From Bradyrhizobium algeriense (GTDB lineage Bacteria > Pseudomonadota > Alphaproteobacteria > Rhizobiales > Xanthobacteraceae): a stretch of DNA of 64,000 nt. Position numbers and translations under genes: made by a program. The notes under the pieces are model-generated. The model saw nothing but the letters and a program-made list of their open reading frames with translations. It searched no databases and had not been told where the DNA came from. Shown one piece after another: positions 24,601 through 33,430 of the stretch; position 1 is the first letter of the stretch, and every line of letters begins with the position of its first letter. The stretch lies in assembly GCF_003062295.1 (NCBI RefSeq), contig NZ_PYCN01000014.1, forward strand, positions 1 to 64,000, read 5' to 3'.

Positions 24601-24834
24601 ATGGCCCAGGTTTATTTCCACTGCTCGAACTCCCGGGAAGTGCGGATCGATCGATCCGGTGAAGCGGTGAGCGACCTCGCCGAGGCGCGCGACCGCGCAG
24701 CCGGCATCGTCCGCTCGCTGATCATGGGACGCGACGCGGAAGACTGGCGCGACTGGGTCGTGCATGTCAGCGACGATTTTGACGAAGAGATCTTCGTTCT
24801 GCCATTCGCCTTCGTCCTCGGCAAACCGCACTGA
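24601..24834 (+). CDS. DUF6894-family protein, copy 1
   Basis: Encodes 77 residues; AGGAGG precedes the ATG. The pattern MAQVYFHCSNSREVRIDRSG, then DLAEARDRAAGIVRSL and DWVVHVSDDFDEEIFVLPF, matches the short DUF6894 proteins of Hyphomicrobiales. Function unknown. It is followed 34 bases later by a gene for a small PGPKW-type protein. The same two-gene unit recurs at 27660-28058. Confidence 0.8.
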   Translation: MAQVYFHCSNSREVRIDRSGEAVSDLAEARDRAAGIVRSLIMGRDAEDWRDWVVHVSDDFDEEIFVLPFAFVLGKPH

Positions 24835-24868
24835 GAGGTTGCCATGCTTGCCGGCACGACCGCCTTTC

Positions 24869-25030
24869 ATGCCGCTGCTCCGCCGCCTCGATGCGATCGT
24901 GGCACGCTGCCACCGCCTGATCGAGCGCGCCCGCGACCCCTATCGTCCCGAGCGCCACTACATGCGCGGCCCCGGCCCGAAATGGCACGCCGCCAGGCAT
25001 CGCGCTGACGTCGCAGGAATTGCTCTCTAG
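24869..25030 (+). CDS. Small basic PGPKW protein, copy 1
   Basis: Encodes 53 residues: MPLLRRLDAIVARCHRLIER, then DPYRPERHYMRGPGPKWHAA. The core YRPExHYMRGPGPKWHA is shared with the protein at 27903, and both follow a DUF6894 gene. No family name is known to me. It ends four bases into the convergent hydrolase gene. Confidence 0.65.
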   Translation: MPLLRRLDAIVARCHRLIERARDPYRPERHYMRGPGPKWHAARHRADVAGIAL

Positions 25031-25788
25031 GACGCAGCCAACCCCGCGCCCGGCGCGTTCTGCGCCAGATCCAAAAATCCCCCTATTCCGTCTGCGCTTT
25101 CCATGCCATGGGTGAGCACCATTCCAAGGTGATCTCCGGCCGTCGACAGGAAACGCAGGCCGTTGGTATCGGCGAACGCCTTGCGCCGCGCGTGCGCGGG
25201 ATCGTCCTGTCCCTCCCAGATCATCACCGGGAAACCGGATTCCAGCACGGCTTTGCCGGCGCCATCGAGTTGGCCGAGCGCGTCAAAGCAGGCCCGCAGG
25301 CCGGACTCCGATTCCGTCGTGACCGATCGGGTCAAATGCGGCGCGGTCAGCCGCGCGAATTTCATGAAGGCGTCGAACTGCAGCGGCCCCTGCCTGGTCG
25401 GCGGCAGACCGTTCACCACATCCCAGCCGCCGAGCACCAGCGACGACAGCCGTTCGGGATAATATTTCGCGACGCCGACGCCGAGCCACGCCCCCATCGA
25501 ATGTCCGACCAGATGGGCGCGGGCGCAGTGGAGATCATCGATCACGGCAACGATATCGCCGGCCCGCTGCTCCTGACGGTAGTGATCGGTGTCCGGCGGC
25601 TTGTCGCTCCCCCCGTGGCCGAGTGAGTCCACGCATGCCACGCGGTATCTGTCGGTCAGCGCATCGACGAATCCGCCCTGCTTCCACACGCTGGCGTCCA
25701 TCAGCATGCCGTGCTGCAGCACGACCAGCGGCCCCTCGCCCTCCACCGTGTAATGAATCCTCTGTCCGCGATGAACGGCAAATGGCAC
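25027..25788 (-). CDS. Alpha/beta hydrolase
   Basis: Encodes 253 residues from a GTG preceded by GAGGGGG; the much longer open frame upstream is antisense to the next gene. The oxyanion strand VVLQHGMLMDASVW, the nucleophile elbow GHSMGAWLG (Ser), a late Asp in IWEGQDDPAH and the catalytic His in STAGDHLGM form a normal triad. It is a soluble, probably cytoplasmic esterase, lactonase or haloperoxidase-like enzyme; the substrate is unknown. It sits between the two DUF6894 cassettes. Confidence 0.85.
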   Translation of the reverse strand: MPFAVHRGQRIHYTVEGEGPLVVLQHGMLMDASVWKQGGFVDALTDRYRVACVDSLGHGGSDKPPDTDHYRQEQRAGDIVAVIDDLHCARAHLVGHSMGAWLGVGVAKYYPERLSSLVLGGWDVVNGLPPTRQGPLQFDAFMKFARLTAPHLTRSVTTESESGLRACFDALGQLDGAGKAVLESGFPVMIWEGQDDPAHARRKAFADTNGLRFLSTAGDHLGMVLTHGMESADGIGGFLDLAQNAPGAGLAAS

Positions 25789-26015
25789 GTAAAATCCCCC
25801 TCGTTGGTGATACGCAGATATGTGGTCTTTGTGGTCCGGTTCCAGCGGCCGGAACCCCCGGCCGCAACCTCTCCACAAGATCGCCTTGCTTTCGTCAAAC
25901 CTCGCTGGCCGTGTGGCGGCTTGGGTAAGGGGCTTTCTGGGCAGAGGGTTTTCAACGCCGCAAAGCATGCTCGCCGCCCGATGCGGGTGACATTGGACTG
26001 AGCAAGGGACCGCCA

Positions 26016-27035
26016 ATGCAATCCACGCCAACGCTGAAAGACACCGATCCGCACGACGTCTTTGCGATCGAATCGCTGCTGCACGCGCATGCCGAAAAGG
26101 CGCCGCCGCTGGCGCACGATCCGGCCGCCCCTTCGGTGGCGCCGCAAGTTCAAGTCGCGGCAAAGCCGCAGGCCCACGTTGCACCCCCGATTTCGGTCAG
26201 CGCGCCAATTCCCCAGGTTGAACCGACGTTTCCCACTCCAGATGTTCGCGATATCCGGGTCGAGAACGTCAGGCCGGGCGAGATCAAGGTGGATGGTCTC
26301 AAGCCTCCCGGCGAACGGCCGATGGGCAAATGGGCGAAGCGCCTGACCATGGCGCTGCTCGGCCTGTGCGGCGCCATCGCTGCCGCTGCGTGGCAGCACT
26401 ATGGCGATCATGCCAAGGCGATGGCCGCCGAGTGGGCACCACCCTTCGTGCTGGCTGCATTGTCCTCCGACAAGGCTGCCGTCGCCGAGCAACCAAATGC
26501 GTCTGCAGTTCAGGCTGCCGCAGCCGATCCGGCTGCTGCGCAACCGGCAGCGACGACGCCGGCCCAGCCCGAACCTGCCGCAGCTCCCGTGGCCACAGCC
26601 TCGGCGGAATCGGCCCAGTTGCAATCGATGGCGCAGGATCTCGCCACGATGGGCCAGCAGGTCGAGGAGCTGAAAACCACCATCGCGCAGCTCAAGGCGA
26701 GCCAGGCCCAGATGGCGCGGGAGTTGGCCAAGGCTTCCGAGGCCAAGGCTTCAGATACCAAGGCTTCGGAGGCCAAAGCGGCCGAAACCAGGCCTGCCGA
26801 GCAGAACCTGCGGCCCAGGGTGTCGGCGCTGACGCCGCCCCCACCGCGGCCGGCCGCCCCGCCGCCGGTGCGCAAGCCGAAGCCGGCCTATTCCTATTCG
26901 CCCGCGCCGATTGCCGCTCCCGCAGCGCCGCTCCCGCCGGCCCAAGCCGCCGCACCGTTGCCGCCTGCACCGCCCGTGCAAACGATAGCCGATGACGGCC
27001 AGCCGGTGGTGCGCCCGCCGATGCCGCTGCGGTAG
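26016..27035 (+). CDS. Membrane-anchored Ala/Pro-rich coiled-coil protein
   Basis: Encodes 339 residues. The N-terminal cytoplasmic part (1-105) contains HDVFAIESLLHAHAEKAPP and repeated VRDIRVENVRPGEIKVDGL. One membrane helix lies at about 110-127 (LTMALLGLCGAIAAAAW). An Ala/Pro linker follows, then a coiled coil (about 205-265: LQSMAQDLATMGQQVEELKT, then KAS-E/D-AK repeats). The tail is Pro-rich and disordered. This resembles a recurrent unnamed Bradyrhizobium family. A structural or scaffold role is only a guess. Confidence 0.65.
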   Translation: MQSTPTLKDTDPHDVFAIESLLHAHAEKAPPLAHDPAAPSVAPQVQVAAKPQAHVAPPISVSAPIPQVEPTFPTPDVRDIRVENVRPGEIKVDGLKPPGERPMGKWAKRLTMALLGLCGAIAAAAWQHYGDHAKAMAAEWAPPFVLAALSSDKAAVAEQPNASAVQAAAADPAAAQPAATTPAQPEPAAAPVATASAESAQLQSMAQDLATMGQQVEELKTTIAQLKASQAQMARELAKASEAKASDTKASEAKAAETRPAEQNLRPRVSALTPPPPRPAAPPPVRKPKPAYSYSPAPIAAPAAPLPPAQAAAPLPPAPPVQTIADDGQPVVRPPMPLR

Positions 27036-27232
27036 CTGCGTTCCCCGGATGCTGCGCGGCGCCGACAGCGCGTTCACGCGCGTCTTCGACGCGCTATGTT
27101 GGAGGCGAGATGCGCCGCTGATTTGAAGTTCATGCTGGAGATGGGTCGCGGCTCAGCGGAGCAGCGCTACCGGACGATGCTCCGCATCGCCTGGGCCGCA
27201 CCGCATCCGGGACAAGTGACCGCGCCAATCCG

Positions 27233-27418
27233 CTAGCTCTGATGCGGTCCCCGCATCATCTTCATGGCGTCCTCGATATGACGCCACTCCCTGGCTTCCT
27301 CGACATCGCCCTTGGTCTCGCAATCCTGTGCATTGTGCGCGGCTTGCGCGATCGCGGTGAGGCCGTGCTTCTCCATCATCTGGCGCGCAATCGTGTGGAT
27401 CTGCATTTCCGACATCAT
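27233..27418 (-). CDS. Small helical hypothetical protein
   Basis: Encodes 61 residues (MMSEMQIHTIARQMMEKHGL...). GGGAGA precedes this ATG. The chain IARQMMEKHGLTAIAQAAHN, then GDVEEAREWRHIEDAMKMM ends RGPHQS. Similar short proteins with a W-x-x-I...MRG ending are frequent in Bradyrhizobium. Function unknown. Confidence 0.6.
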   Translation of the reverse strand: MMSEMQIHTIARQMMEKHGLTAIAQAAHNAQDCETKGDVEEAREWRHIEDAMKMMRGPHQS

Positions 27419-27659
27419 GTCGCTCTCCCAGGGTTCCACCAGTCCACGCCGCAGCGTTCCGATCGTCGCGGCCTGCTCGTGAAACGGCCGAACCGAAAGT
27501 CTCGTTCCTCCCGCTGCGATGGATAATTTTCGGACAAATTCAGGGATCGCGTGGTTCCACCTGCAGTCCCCGTAATATCCCGTCCGCAATCTCCCCGAAT
27601 ATCAAGCCGGCCTTCCGACTGGTATTTTCGAGCGCGAATCGCAATCGCGGGAGTCGGAC

Positions 27660-27893
27660 ATGGCAAGAGTCTATTTCCACTACTCCAATTCCGAAGGCGT
27701 ATGCATCGACCAGCGCGGTACCGCCGTCGGAAACCTGGCCGAGGTGCGCGACCACGCCGCCCGCGTCGTGCAGTCGCTGATAACGGCAGAGGGTCCGGAA
27801 GACTGGCGCGACTGGACGCTGCACGTCAGCGACGATCTCAACGATGAAATCTTCGAGCTGCCGTTTTCGTCCATGCTCGGCAAGCTGCATTGA
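27660..27893 (+). CDS. DUF6894-family protein, copy 2
   Basis: Encodes 77 residues. Same length as copy 1 and clearly homologous along the whole chain (MARVYFHYSNSEGVCIDQRG, then EDWRDWTLHVSDDLNDEIFE). GGGAG precedes the ATG. It is followed nine bases later by the second PGPKW-type gene, so the pair is a duplicated cassette. Confidence 0.8.
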   Translation: MARVYFHYSNSEGVCIDQRGTAVGNLAEVRDHAARVVQSLITAEGPEDWRDWTLHVSDDLNDEIFELPFSSMLGKLH

Positions 27894-27902
27894 GAGGCCG
27901 TC

Positions 27903-28058
27903 ATGCTGCTCATGCAACCGCTGCTTCAACGCCTGACAGAGATCGTGATCCATTGCTGCAGGCTGGTCGATCTTGCCCGCAACCCCTACCGCCCCGAACT
28001 GCACTACATGCGCGGCCCCGGCCCGAAATGGCACGCGAAGCATCCGGGCATTCAGTAG
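27903..28058 (+). CDS. Small basic PGPKW protein, copy 2
   Basis: Encodes 51 residues: MLLMQPLLQRLTEIVIHCCR, then NPYRPELHYMRGPGPKWHAK. Shares the YRPExHYMRGPGPKWHA core with the protein at 24869. Conservation of both members and of the gene order at two sites supports real coding. The REP-like copy K starts four bases after the stop. Confidence 0.65.
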   Translation: MLLMQPLLQRLTEIVIHCCRLVDLARNPYRPELHYMRGPGPKWHAKHPGIQ

Positions 28059-28062
28059 TCCT

Positions 28063-28143
28063 GTAGCCCGGATGGAGCGAAGCGAAATCCGGGGCGCCAT
28101 CAGATGGGCTGATCCCGGTTGCGCCGCGCTCCACCCGGGCTAC
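28063..28143. repeat. REP-like palindrome, copy K, carrying a stop codon
   Basis: Arms GTAGCCCGGATGGAGCGAAGC and GCGCGCTCCACCCGGGCTAC (approximate). The TAG stop of the leftward SDR gene (28140-28142) lies in its outer arm. Confidence 0.9.
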
Positions 28144-28931
28144 AGGAGATCCCCCAACTCCGGCGGTTCGAACCAGTTCGTCAGCGACAGGCCGCCGTCG
28201 ACCACGATCGCGGCGCCCGTGACATAGGCCGATATCCGGTTCGACAGCACCGCCAGCGCCAGCGGTGCCAGGTCTTTGGCCTCGCCGAGCCGGCCGAGCG
28301 GAATGTGTCTTGCGAGCGCGGGATCGGCGACGAAGCCACCGGCCGCGATCGCGCCGGGCACCAGCGCGTTGACGCGAATGCCGAAGCGGCCGAACGTCTT
28401 GGCCAATTCCTTCACCAGCATCGAAAGCCCCGCCTTCGACGTCGAGTAGTGCGGCAGGTTGCGCGGGGTGCCGGCATGCAGCGAGGTCAAGAGCAGGAAC
28501 GAGCCGGGTTGTTTGTCGGCAATCAGCTTTCGCGCCAGTTCGCGCGAGAGATGGAAGCCGGCCTCAAGATTCACCGCATGCATCTGCGCCCATGTCTCCG
28601 TGGTGACGCCAAGCGCATGATCGGCTTCGCGCCGCGGCGGCGAGGCGCTGTGCACGAAATGCGTCACGCGCCCGAGGGCGGCGGCAGCGTCCGCCAGCAG
28701 CGCATCGCGCGCCGCGACATCGGCGAGATCGCCGACCCAGGGCACGGCGAGCTCCGGCCGCGGCGAAGCGTTGACGGCCGCCGTCACGGTGTCCCGGTTC
28801 ACATCGGCAAACACCGTGCGCAAACCCTCGCCGACCAGGGCTTGCGCGATCGCGCGGCCGATCCCGTTGCCTGCGCCGGTGACGAGCGCGGCATCGCGTG
28901 CAAGGTCGAATGGATGGTCGAGCAGGCTCAT
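28140..28931 (-). CDS. Short-chain dehydrogenase/reductase
   Basis: Encodes 263 residues; AAGGAGG precedes the ATG. The NAD(P)-binding motif is LVTGAGNGIGRAIA (residues 17-30), the catalytic Tyr-x3-Lys is in HYSTSKAGLSML, and the classical C-terminal VDGGLSL is present. The Ser of the triad is in LLLTSLHAG. The second strand FADVNRDT suggests NAD(H) preference through its Asp. The substrate is unknown. The C-terminal codons end in REP-like copy K. Confidence 0.88.
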   Translation of the reverse strand: MSLLDHPFDLARDAALVTGAGNGIGRAIAQALVGEGLRTVFADVNRDTVTAAVNASPRPELAVPWVGDLADVAARDALLADAAAALGRVTHFVHSASPPRREADHALGVTTETWAQMHAVNLEAGFHLSRELARKLIADKQPGSFLLLTSLHAGTPRNLPHYSTSKAGLSMLVKELAKTFGRFGIRVNALVPGAIAAGGFVADPALARHIPLGRLGEAKDLAPLALAVLSNRISAYVTGAAIVVDGGLSLTNWFEPPELGDLL

Positions 28932-29369
28932 ATCGGGTACCTCCTTCGAGGGATGTCGTCATGCCCAATCAAGAGCGCGAAGCCGCGTCCTCGCGCCAGA
29001 TATCCCGGGCATCCATCTCTTATCTCATCTCAGCCGCGGATTCATTAGCACGCAGCCAAAGGCGGATTGATGCGAGCTTGCTACCTCGCCAATCGCTCAA
29101 AGCGAAAGTTGCGGATCCTGGAGGTGCTGAGCAACGCACCCGAAACATGCCCCTCGGCATTACGTGTAAATCGAATGCGATTCTGCCCGCTCACGAACAG
29201 GCGCAATCGCATCGGGTCTGGCCTCGCTAATCCCTTTGAGCTTGAGACAAAGTCTACACTACGCCTTACACCTTGCGCTGTATCAATTCGGGCACCACCT
29301 GCTTCGGGAGGTTGCTTTCACCTCGTCCAAAATCGTCCTAACCTTGCTCCGTAACCGGGGGGCGCCGCC
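28932..29369. other. Intergenic stretch, no gene seen
   Basis: Contains short open frames without a ribosome-binding site or family resemblance. No hairpin or known repeat stands out. It should hold the promoters of the divergent SDR and membrane-protein genes. Confidence 0.5.
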
Positions 29370-29798
29370 ATGCAGACCCGCGTTCGAAAAGTCGCCCATG
29401 TTCTGGAACGCCTTGGGCTTGCCATGGCCGGCGCAGCGAGCGGGTTGTTTGTGGCGGCGCTGGTGGGCACGAGCCATTCCGTGCTCACCAATCAGGCCTT
29501 CCTGCTATTGATGATGATCGGCGGCGCCGTCGGCTTTTATCTCGGTATCGATACGCCGCCCCTCACTGCCTCGAGCGGCGGGCCCGCCGATGGTACCTGG
29601 GTCGGCAAAATCGATACGCCGGAACTGCTCAGCGCGATCGGCACCTTCCTCGCGGCGTTCTCGGCGTTCGCCTGCGTCGGCGTGATCGTGCTGCGCCACG
29701 ATCCGCATTTGGTATGGATATCGATGATCATGGCCGGATGGGTGGTCGGCGTCTCCATGCAGATCGTCGCCGGCACGATCGCCCGCCTGCGCCGCTAA
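29370..29798 (+). CDS. Four-helix membrane protein, hypothetical
   Basis: Encodes 142 residues with hydrophobic segments at about 15-34, 42-60, 86-107 and 113-135. The N-terminus is basic (MQTRVRKVAHVLERLG). A polar loop (about 61-84) separates the two helical pairs. No transporter or enzyme motif is visible. Convergent with a second small membrane protein. Confidence 0.65.
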   Translation: MQTRVRKVAHVLERLGLAMAGAASGLFVAALVGTSHSVLTNQAFLLLMMIGGAVGFYLGIDTPPLTASSGGPADGTWVGKIDTPELLSAIGTFLAAFSAFACVGVIVLRHDPHLVWISMIMAGWVVGVSMQIVAGTIARLRR

Positions 29799-29826
29799 TT
29801 GGCAGTAAGTAGCCCCGCATTCGCCG

Positions 29827-30066
29827 TCAGCTATCGTCCTCCAGCGTCAGCACCAGACCGGTCAGCGCTGCGCCGATGCCGAACATCAACCCGTAGGTCG
29901 TGACCAGCATCAGCGTGGTCTGAACAGGTGCGCCGCTTTTGGCAACGAGGTCCCTGACATGAAAGGCATCGAACAGGCCGAGCAACAGCACCAGCGACAG
30001 CCCAAGCGTCACGCCCATCAGGAAATGGGTAAGCACCGCATTGAAGAGTGACTTTTCCGGACGCAT
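29827..30066 (-). CDS. Two-helix small membrane protein
   Basis: Encodes 79 residues from MRPEKSLFN. Helices lie at about 14-33 (FLMGVTLGLSLVLLLGLFDA) and 50-74. The tail is acidic (TLEDDS). The longer upstream frame has no ribosome-binding site and an unlikely polar composition. Unknown function. Confidence 0.6.
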   Translation of the reverse strand: MRPEKSLFNAVLTHFLMGVTLGLSLVLLLGLFDAFHVRDLVAKSGAPVQTTLMLVTTYGLMFGIGAALTGLVLTLEDDS

Positions 30067-30306
30067 GGACGCCCTGCCTTCGGCATGATGCCATACCAAC
30101 GCACGGCCGAGGGAACTGGTTCCTCGACGCGGGAACAGAATTCGTCCAGTGCCGCGATGCGTCAGCCGGTCCCCGGGGCGTTTGCAGAACGTTAAGCAAG
30201 CGCTGGCATACCCCACGGGCATTCCCAAAAATTTCCGCAATCCTTTTTAGTAAAAAGACATCTTGGGAAAAAAAGACATCGGCTTTTCGAGAATGGAGAA
30301 TTTCCC

Positions 30307-30561
30307 ATGCGGTTAGGACAAGCGATCTTCTTCGGTTCGGCGGCCGCCCTCCTCACCCTGGCAGCGCCGACGCTCGCCAGAAATTCCAGCGCGCATTCGC
30401 ATACGGCGAAAGCAACCGAGGCGCCTGCGGCCTCCTCCTGCCAGGCCTATCAGCAGGCGGCCGACGGTTCGTGGACGGGACGCCCCTGTCAGGAGACGGG
30501 CCCCAAGGCGCCAGCCCAGCCTCGCTCCGCCACAAAGGGCGTGACCGAAGAAACGCAGTGA
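30307..30561 (+). CDS. Small secreted protein
   Basis: Encodes 84 residues. The signal peptide (1-24, cut near TLARN) is clear. The mature part is short, Ala/Ser/Thr-rich, with two Cys residues in SSCQAYQQAADGSWTGRPCQ that may form a disulfide. A periplasmic location is expected. No family recognised. Confidence 0.65.
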   Translation: MRLGQAIFFGSAAALLTLAAPTLARNSSAHSHTAKATEAPAASSCQAYQQAADGSWTGRPCQETGPKAPAQPRSATKGVTEETQ

Positions 30562-30595
30562 TGCGGCGTAGGGGGCCAAAGGCGCGTTAGCGACG

Positions 30596-30870
30596 TGCCC
30601 ACCATTCATCACCGATCGCGCATCTTGATGGTGGGCACGCTATCGCTCTACCCACCCAACGGACTGCGAACTGATTTGCTTTGCGCGCAAGCGCAATCTC
30701 GGCGCGCAACCGCGACAAAACAACACGACGGGCAAATCAGTCAAAACCTGTCCAGCCATTCGCGTAAAAATATTCCGCTTCCGCCGCAGGCCAAATCAGC
30801 GGCATAACTCCGCCCGTCTCACCCAATTGAGGGGCGTTGGCCATCGTCACGAACGCGCGCTGAGATGCGA
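30596..30870. repeat. Dispersed Bradyrhizobium-type repeat region
   Basis: Opens with a palindrome (GTGCCCACCATTCAT...ATGGTGGGCAC). The rest (CAAAACAACACGACGGGCAAA, then GAGGGGCGTTGGCCATCGTC) resembles a non-coding sequence I remember as abundant in Bradyrhizobium and Rhodopseudomonas genomes. Short frames inside are not credible genes. The multi-copy claim is from memory and needs a search. Confidence 0.5.
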
Positions 30871-30976
30871 TGGACGCGAGAGCTGCGACTGACCGGCTGT
30901 GGTCGATCAAGCAGCGGAGCAAGTAAGATCGGGACGCGGGAAAGCCTCCAGAAAAACGATAACCTCCGCGGGCGGA

Positions 30977-31171
30977 TCAGGCTGTATGTCGAAGCGAACT
31001 TCCATAATGCTTAAAGAAGTGATCAAGCTTCACAGGTTCGCCGGTATCTCGCCAGAAAAGTCTCTTACCGAGGCTGGCCGCCTGCGAGAGGCGATGGTGG
31101 CCGCCGATCAAAGTATGGTCATCGGTTGCTTTGGCGATGATCTCGCCGGCCTCGTCGATGATGACTTTCAT
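30977..31171 (-). CDS. Small hypothetical protein
   Basis: Encodes 64 residues (MKVIIDEAGEIIAKATDDHT...). GGAGG sits seven bases before the ATG, which argues for translation. It is soluble and basic at the C-terminus (KLDHFFKHYGSSLRHTA). The N-terminal strand pattern is like the start of many small regulators, but no family can be named. It lies in a repeat-rich region, so it may be a fragment. Confidence 0.4.
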   Translation of the reverse strand: MKVIIDEAGEIIAKATDDHTLIGGHHRLSQAASLGKRLFWRDTGEPVKLDHFFKHYGSSLRHTA

Positions 31172-31958
31172 GCGCTGCCTCCAGTGCAACGCCCCCTCGG
31201 CGCAGCCGCGATGCTGCGCAATTGATCTAACTTCGCACCAGCCCCGGGCGTTCCAATGCACGAAGGTCGCGGATTTCATATTGCCATGCGCCACATCGCG
31301 CGGCCCGTGACCTGCACACAAATGAGTGCTCAAGCAAGGGTTCCTTCACCTTGATCTAGGGAACACCCGAATTGGCAATAGCCGAGGCTCGCTTCGCGTT
31401 GAAAATCAGACCGCTGCTGCTGGGGGCCAAACGGAGATGTCCGATGGGTGTGGCAGGCTGGCGCTTCGCGAATGTGAAGAGAACTCTCCGCGTCCGAGCG
31501 GTCCTTGTCGGCCTGCTGGAAGAGTTGCCGTTTGTCTGCCCGGTGGTAGTCGCAATCGGCTCGACAGTCATGATCGTGATCAAGCTCTGCAAGGATTTGC
31601 CGCAGTGAGGCGGTCCGAGCGCCAAGGCGCGCTCATGTGCCGCGCCTTTGTGTACCAAGTAGCATAAAAATTAGCCGAGATTGCGCGACTGCAAATATCC
31701 TCAAAGGGGGCGGTCGCGCGGTCCCCCCGGTTCCTCACGCCCTCGGAAGGACCCTGACGACCATCTTGCGAAGGGTCCGCCATCCTTCGAGGGTGCCCGC
31801 CGTCACCACGACGACTGCGAGAGCAAATCCGAAACCGGCACACCAACGCCGCACGCCATCGGCATCAGACACGCGAGCAGATCGAACACGTCAGCATCGA
31901 CCAACGTCGCCAGCGTCATCAACACGACCGCGCCAGCGTCATCGCGGCCCAAACATTT
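31172..31958. other. Repeat-rich stretch without a supported gene
   Basis: A possible 78-codon frame (31372-31608, TTG start, one hydrophobic segment) has no ribosome-binding site. The part 31690-31950 is rich in simple C/A-rich sequence. Base composition shifts sharply to AT-rich at about 31950, the 3' edge of the thermonuclease-like gene. Confidence 0.45.
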
Positions 31959-32666
31959 CTATATTGAACGTGAGTACGTACAATTCGGATAGTTTGAGCA
32001 TCCATAGAACATTCCGAACTTCCCGTTGCGTTTTACCAAACTTCCAACACAGCCTTCCGCTGGACATTTTTCAACAGTTTTCGGTTCTTTTGCAGATAGA
32101 CGACGATCAATATATTTCTGACGCTTAAAGGTCCAAGGGTGAACATTATCCTCGTACGCCCAAATTCCCCGCTTGTTCCTCTGAGCAACTTCCAAAGCTT
32201 CAAAATATATCTCATCAGGCCCATATCTTTCGAGAACCCAAGCCCAACCATTCAGCAACATCTCAATCTCAATATTTCCTGTCAGATATAACGATCGATT
32301 GCTGACCATAGAAGCTGGATATCGATCACCCAAATATGGAACAGCGACAATCCGCCCATGCCTATCAAACGATTTGCCTGTATCCATCTTGGTCAGGATA
32401 TCAATCCAAACTTTTCGCCCTCCGATCAAAGCAGTGAGAAACTCTCTCGCTTCACAACCACCTCTTTGCTCAAGCTCTGGAACATCGACAAAGCCAAATC
32501 GAATTGTGGCTTCGAACTCTGTGTGGTCGTTTGGATTATCCGTCAGTTGACGAAGGGCGATCTTGGTGAGGAACCCATCACCATCAAACACTTTCAATAC
32601 AGGAACCTCAATCGCAGTCGGTGAAGCTGCTTCCTCGAAAAACGTAAATTGATCAGGATCATTCAT
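31959..32666 (-). CDS. Thermonuclease-like (SNc) protein with C-terminal topoisomerase-type zinc finger
   Basis: Encodes 235 residues. The N-terminal two thirds (about 20-185) has the staphylococcal-nuclease layout: VLKVFDGDGFLTK, FGFVDVPELEQRGGCEAREF, then LYLTGNIEIEMLLNGWAWVL and AQRNKRGIWA. The C-terminus (about 200-232) is a C4 zinc finger of the topoisomerase I type (CPAEGC, then FYGCSNYPNC). Such proteins may cut or bind DNA or RNA. The expected active-site Arg/Glu residues are only partly identifiable. The gene is markedly AT-rich compared with every neighbour, so it was probably acquired horizontally. Confidence 0.75.
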   Translation of the reverse strand: MNDPDQFTFFEEAASPTAIEVPVLKVFDGDGFLTKIALRQLTDNPNDHTEFEATIRFGFVDVPELEQRGGCEAREFLTALIGGRKVWIDILTKMDTGKSFDRHGRIVAVPYLGDRYPASMVSNRSLYLTGNIEIEMLLNGWAWVLERYGPDEIYFEALEVAQRNKRGIWAYEDNVHPWTFKRQKYIDRRLSAKEPKTVEKCPAEGCVGSLVKRNGKFGMFYGCSNYPNCTYSRSI

Positions 32667-32740
32667 GACCGGGCTTTTGCTTCGCGAGAGCCGCGCAAGG
32701 CGCGCTGGCGACTAATTTAGAATATCCCAATCACATCGTG

Positions 32741-33420
32741 ATTGTCAGCGCGTGCCAAACCATTGCGATTGCAAGCCATCGTCAGGCGTTCAGGCACCGC
32801 CCGCGCATGGCAGGCGGGGCGTCCATCCGGTCAGGCGCGAGGCCGTAGCGCGCCGGGGCGGCAAGGCTTACAGGACACCGGGCCCGCCCTCGCCAGCGCA
32901 CAGGCGGCCACGGGCCACCGGGGGCGCAACCCGACCGGATCAAAGCCTTGCCCGGCGCAGCCCCAACTCTCGCCCAAAGGGCAGGATGTGAAACTAGGGC
33001 CTAATAGGCCCGACGCGGTTTCGCCGGCCAGCCGGCGCGCCGCGCCAATTCATAGAAACCCTTAATTGGACGGGGTTTTTCGAGTTTTCCCCAAGCGCAG
33101 GAAATCGCTAGACATCAAGTCGTGTGGTCCTGACGCCGCGGTGCTGGCGTCAAGTTCTTGAGAAGCAAGCTTCTTGGGAGCGACGGTGGCAATAGAGCCG
33201 TTCACCGGGGAGAGCTCGCTGTAAGTCGTAAAGCCATTGCGCAGGGAAGGCCGGAGTGTTCTCGCTGCCCTGTATGCTCGTGTGCACTTTTGTTTGCGCA
33301 AATCGCACGCGAGACCGCGGGTGCAGCAGGCACCCGGTCTTCCCTGCGCCCTCTGATTTTCGAGGAGGGCAAACGAAGATGCAAACCTCGGGTACATCGT
33401 ACCGCGAGAAGGCGAGGCCG
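32741..33420. repeat. Dispersed repeat region, non-coding
   Basis: Two adjoining blocks, 32741-33060 (GC-rich, CGCCGGCCAGCCGGCGCGCC core) and 33062-33420 (containing CCTCTGATTTTCGAGGAGGGC). Frames in the second block give peptides such as GAGKTGCLLHPRSRV and RPSLRNGF, which I recall as spurious proteins predicted many times over in Bradyrhizobium genomes. I therefore read it as a multi-copy non-coding element. The copy number was not checked. Confidence 0.5.
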
Positions 33421-33430
33421 TATTCAGTTC

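Noticed and set aside
31372..31608. 78-codon frame with one hydrophobic segment
   Set aside because: TTG start without a ribosome-binding site, in a repeat-rich region, with no recognised family.
32741..33060. Possible structured RNA (RNase P or tmRNA) in the GC-rich block
   Set aside because: I looked for the conserved cores (GAGGAAAGTCCGGGC-type for RNase P, a tag-encoding frame for tmRNA) and found none. A dispersed repeat is a better explanation.
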